NCBI RefSeq assembly: GCF_026341825.1
Contig: NZ_JAPENY010000003.1
Span: 1,550,001-1,614,000 of the forward strand
DNA length: 64,000 nt
Source: Streptomyces sp. NBC_00620
Lineage (GTDB): Bacteria > Actinomycetota > Actinomycetes > Streptomycetales > Streptomycetaceae
Direction: 5' to 3'
Of the stretch, positions 58,089 to 64,000 are shown piece after piece. Within the stretch, counting starts at the first letter, position 1, and each line of letters begins with the position of its first letter. A program made the position numbers and the translations under genes. A model generated the notes under the pieces. That model was not told where the DNA came from and did no database searches. It saw nothing but the letters and a program-made list of their open reading frames with translations.

Positions 58089-60985
58089 GTGGGCCTCCGA
58101 AGGGACACCAGGTCCGACAGCTCGCGGTCGGTCAGCTCGGTGAGAGACGCCTCGCCGGAGCCGAGGATCGCGTCCGCGAGCGCCCGCTTCGCTTCGAGCA
58201 TCTCGGCGATGCGGTCCTCCACCGTGCCCTCGGTGATCAGGCGGTGGACCTGGACGGGCTGGGTCTGACCGATTCGGTAGGCGCGGTCGGTGGCCTGCTC
58301 CTCGACGGCCGGGTTCCACCAGCGGTCGAAGTGGACGACATGTCCGGCGCGGGTGAGGTTCAGGCCGGTGCCGGCTGCCTTGAGGGAGAGCACCAGGACG
58401 GGGGTCGCACCGCTCTGGAAACGGTCCACCATGTGCTCGCGCTCGGGGATCGGCGTTCCGCCGTGGAGGAGCTCCACGGGGACCGCGCGCGCGGCCAGGT
58501 GGGCGGTGATCAGGCGGGCCATGCCGACGTACTGCGTGAAGACCAGCGCGGAGCCGTCCTCGGCGAGCAGCGTGTCCAACAGCTCGTCGAGCAGGGCGAG
58601 TTTGCCGGAGCGGGCGGAGGGTCCCTGGGCGGCGGCCCGTGCGTCCTCCTTCAGATACAGCGCCGGGTGGTTGCAGATCTGTTTGAGGGAGGTGAGGAGC
58701 TTCAGAACCAGTCCCCGGCGCGCGATGCCGTCGACGGTCTCGATGGCGAGCAGCGACTCGCGGACCACCGCCTCGTAGAGGGAGGCCTGTTCGCGGGTCA
58801 GCGGGACCGGGTGGTCCGTCTCCGTCTTGGGCGGGAGTTCGGGGACGATCCCGGGGTCCGACTTCTTGCGGCGGAGCAGGAACGGGCGGATCAGCCGGGC
58901 CAGGCGGGTCACCGCCTCCTCGTCCTCCCCGTTCTCCACGGCGCGCGCGTGCCGGGCGCGGAAGGACTTGAGGGGGCCGAGCAGGCCGGGGGTCGTCCAG
59001 TCGAGCAGGGCCCAGAGTTCGGAGAGGTTGTTCTCCACGGGGGTGCCGGTCAGCGCCACGCGCGCGGGGGCCGGGATCGTCCGGAGCGCCTTGGCCGTCG
59101 CCGAGTAGGGGTTCTTGACGTGCTGGGCCTCGTCCGCGACGACCATGCCCCAGGTCTGCTGGGCCAGGTGTGCCGCGGCCGAACGCATCGTGCCGTAGGT
59201 GGTGAGGACGAAGCCGCCGTCGAGGTCTTCCAGGGTGCGGTCGGGTCCGTGGAAGCGGCGGACGGGGACGCCGGGCGCGAAACGGGTGATCTCCCGCTGC
59301 CAGTTGCCCAGCAGCGAGGCGGGGCAGACGACCAGGGTCGGCTCGCTGCGGGCCCGGCGCAGGTGCAGCGCGATGAGCGTGACGGTCTTGCCGAGCCCCA
59401 TGTCGTCCGCGAGGCAGCCGCCGAGGCCGAGGGAGGTCATCAGGTCCAGCCAGGCGAGACCCCGGAGTTGGTAGTCCCGGAGCGTGGCCTGGAGACCGGG
59501 AGGTGGCTCGACGGGAGTCACGCCCGCCGTCAGCCGGTCGCGCAACACGGCCAGCGCGCCGACCGGTACCGCCTCGACGGTCTCGCCGTCGACCTCCGCG
59601 ACGCCACTGAGCGCGACGGAGAGCGCGTCGACCGGGTCGAGGAGGCCGAGTTCGCGTTTGCGTGCCTTGCGGACCAGGGCCGGGTCGACGAGGACCCACT
59701 GGTCACGCAGCCGTACGACCGGACGGTGGGCCTCGGCCAGGGTGTCCATCTCGGCCTCGGTGAGCGGGTCACCGCCGAGGGCCAACTGCCAGCGGAACTG
59801 GAGCAGTTCCTCGCTCTCGAAGAACCCGGTGCCGTCCGTCGCCGACCCGGGCGCCGGGCGCACCACGGCCGCCGCGCTCAGGTCCTGGGCCAGATCCCGG
59901 GGCCAGTGGACGGCGACTCCGGCCGCGCCGAGCCGGTTGGCCGCGACACCGAGCAGGTCGGACAACTCCTCTTCGGAGAGGGCGAGTACATCGGGCACGT
60001 CCTGCTCGGACAGCCGGTCCATGGGCGGCCAGACGCGGGCCGCCCGACGGACGGCGAGGGCCGCGTCCACGCGCGCGCGGGGGCCGAACGTCGCGTCGGC
60101 CTCGCCCGCCCACAGCGCCGCGGCGTCGACGACGAGGGTGGGGTCGGCGAGGCTGTGCACCTGGACGACGGCCGCACCCGCGCGGCGCGCTCCCTCACCG
60201 TCGTCGAAGAGCTGGTACGCCGACAGGTCCAGGCGGAGCGAGATCCGGACGCCCGCGTCCATGCCCGCGGCGACCTCCGCGGCCCAGTCGTGGGCTCCCG
60301 GCAGCCGCTGCGGCCCGATCGCGGCGAAGGGTTTGCCGGAGGTGTACTGCGCGGCCGGGGTGCGCGGCAGTGTGTCGGCGACCGCGTCCAGGAAGGACCG
60401 CATCAGCGCTTCCGGTTCCGGCAGCCGGAGCGGGCCCTTGCCGGGGAGGGGGACGGCGTGTCCCTCGTACGGCAGGGCCGCGGCCACCGCCCTCAGGTGG
60501 GCGATGTCGTCCGGGTCCAGCGGGCCCGCGCGCCAGGCGTCGAAGCCGTCGGCCGTCAGCCCCGGCAGCAGCCGCCCGCGCGCGACGAGCCGCAGCGCGT
60601 GCAGTGCGGCGGCGCCCCAGCAGGCCGTGGCGGGATGCGCGGCGGGGTCGCGGCGCGCCCCGGCCAGCAGCGGCAGGGCCTCGCCGATCGGCAGGGTCAC
60701 GGCGGGGACGGTGCCCCTGCGGATTCCGGGACCGTGCCGCCGTACCACCGTCAGTTCGGTCGGCTCGCCGGACGATCCCCGCTCGACGTGCTCACCGGGT
60801 GTCCCCCGCCCGGAACTCTCGTCGGACGACGGCCCCCGTTCCCCGGCGCGTCCGTCGGACGGTCCCGGCTCGCCCTCCGGATCCCAGAAGGCGACCCGCC
60901 CCTCGCGCGGCAGCGGCGCGGGCAGGAAGACGGCGGCGAGCCGCATCGGGATCGCCTTGTCGGCCACATCCACCCCGTCCCCCAT
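58085..60985 (-). CDS. SNF2-family DEAD/H-box helicase-like ATPase
   Basis: Protein of about 966 residues. The C-terminal SNF2 core is complete: DYQLRGLAWLDLMTSLGLGG, Walker A LADDMGLGKTVTLIAL, Walker B VVADEAQHVKNP (DEAQ box), ALTGTPVENNLSELWALLDW, and helicase C-terminal blocks LVFTQYVGMARLI and HFDRWWNPAVEEQATDRAYR, with RIGQTQPVQVHRLI. The N-terminal 400 residues are an SNF2-associated domain with an acidic low-complexity insert. Such proteins remodel or translocate on double-stranded DNA. Start chosen at 60985 (MGDGVDVADKAIPMRLAAVF); a downstream ATG at 60946 is possible. Coupled to the SWIM protein gene. Confidence 0.9.
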   Translation of the reverse strand: MGDGVDVADKAIPMRLAAVFLPAPLPREGRVAFWDPEGEPGPSDGRAGERGPSSDESSGRGTPGEHVERGSSGEPTELTVVRRHGPGIRRGTVPAVTLPIGEALPLLAGARRDPAAHPATACWGAAALHALRLVARGRLLPGLTADGFDAWRAGPLDPDDIAHLRAVAAALPYEGHAVPLPGKGPLRLPEPEALMRSFLDAVADTLPRTPAAQYTSGKPFAAIGPQRLPGAHDWAAEVAAGMDAGVRISLRLDLSAYQLFDDGEGARRAGAAVVQVHSLADPTLVVDAAALWAGEADATFGPRARVDAALAVRRAARVWPPMDRLSEQDVPDVLALSEEELSDLLGVAANRLGAAGVAVHWPRDLAQDLSAAAVVRPAPGSATDGTGFFESEELLQFRWQLALGGDPLTEAEMDTLAEAHRPVVRLRDQWVLVDPALVRKARKRELGLLDPVDALSVALSGVAEVDGETVEAVPVGALAVLRDRLTAGVTPVEPPPGLQATLRDYQLRGLAWLDLMTSLGLGGCLADDMGLGKTVTLIALHLRRARSEPTLVVCPASLLGNWQREITRFAPGVPVRRFHGPDRTLEDLDGGFVLTTYGTMRSAAAHLAQQTWGMVVADEAQHVKNPYSATAKALRTIPAPARVALTGTPVENNLSELWALLDWTTPGLLGPLKSFRARHARAVENGEDEEAVTRLARLIRPFLLRRKKSDPGIVPELPPKTETDHPVPLTREQASLYEAVVRESLLAIETVDGIARRGLVLKLLTSLKQICNHPALYLKEDARAAAQGPSARSGKLALLDELLDTLLAEDGSALVFTQYVGMARLITAHLAARAVPVELLHGGTPIPEREHMVDRFQSGATPVLVLSLKAAGTGLNLTRAGHVVHFDRWWNPAVEEQATDRAYRIGQTQPVQVHRLITEGTVEDRIAEMLEAKRALADAILGSGEASLTELTDRELSDLVSLRRPT

Positions 60986-61086
60986 ACGCCCGCTCACCTC
61001 CCGCCCTTCAGCCGAATCAGTTGTCTTCGACTCTACGGGCGGGGTCTGACAATCGGCCTCGGCGACAGCGCCGGCGGCGGTGCTGG

Positions 61087-61668
61087 TCAGGGAGTCGTGC
61101 GCGAGACCACGTACACCATGGGGTGCTCGGGGTTGGAAAGGTTCACGACGATGTCCAGGGTGGGCGCCGGGTCCTTCTGCTTGTGGACGAGGCCCGACCA
61201 CGGGCCGGGACCCGTGAACTCCCAGCCGACGACCTGCTGGTCGCGGGCGTTGATGGCGAAGTCGTCCGGCTGCAGGGCGGCACGGGTGACTCCGACATGG
61301 CCCAGGAACCTGTCCAGGCCCGCGCTGGTCGTGCCGAACTGGACGTACAGACGGCTGGTCTTCCAGTTGTTCGTCTCGTAGTAGGCGACGTCGGTCGCGT
61401 ACGACGGGATGGTGATCTGGTAGACGCGGCGCTGGACGCGCGACGGCCAGCCCGTGGTGAGGCCGGTCGCCGAGTACTTCTCCTCCTTCTGCTTGCCGGC
61501 GTCGCGGCTCTGGTTGGCGGAGATCACCAGATAGCCGGCCGGGACGCCGATGAGCAGCACGATGATCAGGAGGGTGAGCGCGCGGCGGCGGAACTTGCGG
61601 CGCGGGTCCTCGGGCGGCCGTTCGGGCTCGTCCGGCGGCGAGGCCTGGCGCGGCAGCGAGGCCGTCAC
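61087..61668 (-). CDS. Uncharacterised single-pass membrane protein
   Basis: Protein of 193 residues with a cytoplasmic, Pro/Glu-rich N-terminus, one helix (RRALTLLIIVLLIGVPAGYL) and an extracytoplasmic domain of about 140 residues (TNNWKTSRLYVQFGTTSAGL, FAINARDQQVVGWEFTGPGP, LDIVVNLSNPEHPMVYVVSR). Its GTG overlaps the stop of the glucokinase (GTGA), so both are on one transcript. Family not recognised; conserved tail-like YVVSRTTP ends the protein. Confidence 0.75.
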   Translation of the reverse strand: MTASLPRQASPPDEPERPPEDPRRKFRRRALTLLIIVLLIGVPAGYLVISANQSRDAGKQKEEKYSATGLTTGWPSRVQRRVYQITIPSYATDVAYYETNNWKTSRLYVQFGTTSAGLDRFLGHVGVTRAALQPDDFAINARDQQVVGWEFTGPGPWSGLVHKQKDPAPTLDIVVNLSNPEHPMVYVVSRTTP

Positions 61669-62810
61669 AGCGACCCCTGCGAGGTACGGCGGGACTCCAC
61701 ATAGCGCTCGTACCGCTCGTAGCGCTCCACCCTGCGGCGGTTGGCGCGGCGGAAGCGGCGAGCGACGAGCCGGGCGAGGTCGGCGGCGCCGACCATGCCG
61801 GCCTCGGGGCCGAGCTGGGCGCGGGCGATGCGGGCCTCGGGGCGGTAGCCGCGGCCGGTGAGGTGCCTGCGGAACGCGTCCCGTGCCGGGCCGATGAGCA
61901 GGTCGTCGGCCGCGCTGACACCGCCGCCGATCACGAAGCAGGAGGGGTCAAGGGCGGCTGCCAGGTTGGCGATGCCGACGCCGAGCCACTGTCCGATGTC
62001 CTGGAGCAGCTCGATGCACATGGCGTCGCCCTCGCGGGCCAGCTCGGTGATCAGCGGTCCGGTGATGTCGGGGATGCTGCCCTTGACGCGCTCGATGAGC
62101 CCGTACGCCACCGGGGAGTCGGCGGCGGCGAGTTCGCGGGCCTCGCGCACCAGCGCGTTGCCGGAGCTGTACTGCTCCCAGCAGCCGCGGTTGCCGCACG
62201 GGCAGCGGTGGCCGCCGGGCACGACCTGCATATGGCCGAACTCGCCCGCGACGCCGAACTTGCCGCGCTTGACCTGGCCGTCCTCCAGGATCGCGCCGCC
62301 GATGCCGGTGCCCAGCGTGATCATGACGAGGTGGTCCTCGCCCCGGCCCGCGCCGAAGCGCCACTCGGCCCAGGCGGCGGCGTTGGCGTCGTTGTCGACC
62401 AGCACTGGCACGGCGAGGCGGCTGGAGATGCGGTCCCGGAGGGGCTCGTTGCGCCACGACAGGTGCGGGGCGAACAGGATGCGGTTGCGGTCGGCGTCGA
62501 CCCAGCCGGCCGCGCCGATGCCGACCGCGTGCACGTCGTGCCGGTCCGAGAGGTCCAGGACCAGTTCGACGATGGTGTCCTCGACGACCTTGGGGCTCTT
62601 GGACTTGTCCGGTGTCTCGGCGCGGAGCTTCTCCAGGATGTTGCCGTCGGCGTCCACGACACCGGCCATCACCTTCGTGCCGCCGATGTCGATGCCGACG
62701 GTGGGAACGCGGGGGGCCGTCAGGTGGGAACGGCGCTCGCGCGTTCCCACGGTCCGCAGGACGGTGGCCCGCGCGGAGCCGCGGTGTGCGAGGTCGCGGT
62801 AAGTGCTCAT
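61665..62810 (-). CDS. ROK-family glucokinase
   Basis: Sugar kinase of 381 residues. The ATP site is VPTVGIDIGGTKVMAGVVDA, the ROK signature includes MITLGTGIGGAILEDGQVKR, and the zinc motif HRCPCGNRGCWEQYSSGNAL (Cys-x-Cys-Gly-x2-Gly-Cys-x-Glu) is intact; AGEFGHMQV gives the catalytic His region. Compared with 317-residue GlkA-type glucokinases, this protein has a 35-residue N-terminal extension (MSTYRDLAHRGSARATVLRT) and a basic C-terminal tail (RRFRRANRRRVERYERYERY). Upstream lies a sugar ABC ATPase, so it probably phosphorylates imported sugar, likely glucose. ROK also includes repressors, but no HTH is present here. Confidence 0.9.
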   Translation of the reverse strand: MSTYRDLAHRGSARATVLRTVGTRERRSHLTAPRVPTVGIDIGGTKVMAGVVDADGNILEKLRAETPDKSKSPKVVEDTIVELVLDLSDRHDVHAVGIGAAGWVDADRNRILFAPHLSWRNEPLRDRISSRLAVPVLVDNDANAAAWAEWRFGAGRGEDHLVMITLGTGIGGAILEDGQVKRGKFGVAGEFGHMQVVPGGHRCPCGNRGCWEQYSSGNALVREARELAAADSPVAYGLIERVKGSIPDITGPLITELAREGDAMCIELLQDIGQWLGVGIANLAAALDPSCFVIGGGVSAADDLLIGPARDAFRRHLTGRGYRPEARIARAQLGPEAGMVGAADLARLVARRFRRANRRRVERYERYERYVESRRTSQGSL

Positions 62811-62889
62811 CGCGCCGATTCTGCCCTACGCCAGCGCTGGCCTGCACGGTGGGAGACCGTGGGTGCGTTGGGTCGGTCCGTCCTCCGCG

Positions 62890-62940
62890 GGCCGGCTGTG
62901 GCTGATCGCGCAGTTCCCCGCGCCCCTGTCGGGGCGCCCC
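62890..62940 (-). repeat. Streptomycete-type dispersed intergenic hairpin repeat
   Basis: The segment GGCTGTGGCTGATCGCGCAG and TTCCCCGCGCCCCTGTCGGG is a sequence I recognise as recurring between genes in Streptomyces genomes. It contains GCGCCCC-TGTC-GGGGCGC (62920-62937, 7-bp perfect stem), directly after the sugar ABC ATPase stop, where it could act as a terminator. Confidence 0.65.
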
Positions 62941-63762
62941 CTAGGTGGCGCGTTCCAGCTCGTGGCGTAGATCGTCCAGTTCGCTGCCGCCTGCCATCTG
63001 GCGGGTCAGCTCGTCCAGGCTGATCTCGTCGCGCAAATGGCTGCCCGACATCGCGCCCCGCTTCAACAGTACGAAGCGGTCGCCCACCAGGTATGCGTGG
63101 TGCGGGTTGTGGGTGATCAGGACAACACCCAGGCCGGCGTCCCGTGCGGCGGCCACATATTTGAGGACCACACCGGACTGCTTGACGCCGAGGGCGGCGG
63201 TGGGCTCGTCGAGGACGAGGACCTTGGCGCCGAAGTGGACGGCGCGGGCGATCGCCACGCACTGGCGCTCGCCACCGGAGAGGGTGCCGATGGGCTGGTC
63301 GACGTCGCGGAGGTCGATGCCCATGCGCAGGAGTTCCGCGTGGGTGGTCCTGCGCATGAACTCGACGTCCATGCGCTTGAAGGGGACCACGCCCTTGCGC
63401 GGTTCGGAGCCGAGGAAGAAGTTCCGCCAGACCGGCATCAGCGGGACGACGGCGAGGTCCTGGTAGACCGTGGCGATACCGCGGTCCAGGGCATCGCGCG
63501 GGGACGACAGACGGGTCTCCTCGCCCTCGATGCGCAGGGTGCCCGCGTCGTGCTGGTGCAGGCCCGCGATGATCTTGATGAGTGTGGACTTGCCCGCGCC
63601 GTTGTCGCCGAGCACGCAGGTGATCTCGCCCGCGTGGACCTCCAGGGAGACGCCTTCGAGGGCGCGGATGTTGCCGTAGTACTTACTGACGTCGTCGAGC
63701 TCGACGAGCGCCGCACGTTCCGCGGCGGCCGCGTCCTTCGTCATGTTCGCGTCCGTCGTCAT
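62941..63762 (-). CDS. Sugar ABC transporter ATP-binding protein (FrcA/CUT2-type)
   Basis: ATPase of 273 residues with one ABC domain: Walker A GDNGAGKSTLIKIIAG, signature GTLSGGERQCVAIARAV, Walker B VLVLDEPTAALGVKQSG and H-loop LITHNPHHAYLVGDR. Size and the KQSG/NPHH details fit single-domain CUT2 transporters such as fructose FrcA; ribose-type ATPases are twice as long. GGAGG is seven bases before the ATG, which overlaps the stop of the permease (ATGA). Upstream genes of the operon (permease, binding protein) leave the window. The nearby ROK kinase suggests a hexose substrate. Confidence 0.92.
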   Translation of the reverse strand: MTTDANMTKDAAAAERAALVELDDVSKYYGNIRALEGVSLEVHAGEITCVLGDNGAGKSTLIKIIAGLHQHDAGTLRIEGEETRLSSPRDALDRGIATVYQDLAVVPLMPVWRNFFLGSEPRKGVVPFKRMDVEFMRRTTHAELLRMGIDLRDVDQPIGTLSGGERQCVAIARAVHFGAKVLVLDEPTAALGVKQSGVVLKYVAAARDAGLGVVLITHNPHHAYLVGDRFVLLKRGAMSGSHLRDEISLDELTRQMAGGSELDDLRHELERAT

Positions 63763-64000
63763 TTCGTCGCCTCCGCGCGCTTGCGGACCCAGTGGTTGAG
63801 CAGGGTCGCGAGGAGCAGCATCACTCCCAGGAAGAACTTGAACCAGTCCGGGTTCCACTCGGCGTACACGATGCCCTTGCTGACCATGCCGAAGATCAGG
63901 GCACCGACCGCCGCGCCGACCGCGGAGCCGTAGCCGCCGGTGATCAGACAGCCGCCGATGACGGCCGCGATGATGTACGTCAGTTCGTTGCCGACGCCCT
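63759..64000 (-). CDS. Sugar ABC transporter permease (partial, C-terminal end only)
   Basis: The last 79 codons of a ribose/fructose-type permease: GNELTYIIAAVIGGCLITGG, the glycine-rich turn YGSAVGAAVGALIFGMVSKG, then NPDWFKFFLGVMLLLATLLN and a basic end HWVRKRAEATK. The TGA overlaps the ATPase start. The start lies beyond base 64000. Confidence 0.85.
   Translation of the reverse strand, partial: GVGNELTYIIAAVIGGCLITGGYGSAVGAAVGALIFGMVSKGIVYAEWNPDWFKFFLGVMLLLATLLNHWVRKRAEATK

Noticed and set aside
55668..61921. Open frames joining the SWIM protein, the helicase and the membrane protein into 1300-residue products
   Set aside because: GTGA and stop-start overlaps with good motifs on either side show separate genes; the extra parts are out-of-frame readings of the neighbours.

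Overview
The window is GC-rich (about 70%), with tightly packed genes, GTG starts, ATGA/GTGA stop-start overlaps and typical actinomycete families (DUF3558/DUF4232-like lipoproteins, a split glutamate ABC system, an NmtR-type sensor, ROK glucokinase). It looks like a Streptomyces (or close relative) chromosomal segment, mainly conserved catabolic, transport and repair genes with one small mobile patch. I saw no tRNA, rRNA, CRISPR array, prophage or biosynthetic gene cluster.

Layout. 1-4.6 kb (-): branched-chain amino acid ABC operon livF-livG-livH-livM-binding protein, every junction overlapping, divergent from a PucR-type regulator (4.76-5.96 kb). A composite inverted-repeat element (5.97-6.27 kb) separates that regulator from a glycerate kinase. 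7.6-12.97 kb: ADP-ribosylglycohydrolase, Nudix hydrolase, an internally duplicated lipoprotein, a Sir2 deacylase, and a two-gene alkylation-repair unit (Ada-AlkA, Ogt). 13.06-16.6 kb: a nickel/cobalt module, with a P1B-4 ATPase divergent from an NmtR-type sensor and an MFS transporter, around a perfect inverted repeat. 16.6-18.5 kb is the mobile patch: a second copy of the dispersed repeat, a BlaI/MecI remnant and an orphan TnpB whose right end supplies the stop codon of the neighbouring membrane-protein gene.

18.5-30.4 kb: LPG-synthase-like membrane protein, macro-domain protein with a CrtI-like oxidoreductase, inositol-phosphatase-like enzyme, gamma-glutamyltransferase, a permuted lipoate ligase, a DUF4232-like lipoprotein next to a two-component system, an AhpD-like protein whose start region looks frameshifted, and a DUF3558-like exported protein. 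30.4-39.4 kb: reductive pyrimidine catabolism (NCS1 permease, LLM oxidoreductase, dihydropyrimidinase, two paralogous beta-ureidopropionase-like amidohydrolases, a class III aminotransferase and a PucR regulator). 39.6-47 kb: a large low-complexity cytosolic protein, a divergent XRE regulator/methionine aminopeptidase pair with apparently leaderless starts, a secreted gamma-glutamyltransferase, a membrane-anchored protein and a secreted S15-type hydrolase.

47-64 kb (all -): gluABCD uptake operon, a small DUF-type protein, exonuclease III, an MBL-fold hydrolase, a PcaD-PcaC fusion lacking the nucleophilic Ser, a Tat-exported sulfite-oxidase-like enzyme preceded by a 25-codon upstream ORF ending in three Cys codons and followed by a hairpin, a SWIM/SNF2 pair, a membrane protein, ROK glucokinase, and a sugar ABC ATPase and permease cut by the window edge.

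The most attractive candidate for an undescribed system is the polycysteine upstream ORF plus hairpin before the sulfite-oxidase-like gene, which resembles a cysteine-responsive attenuator.
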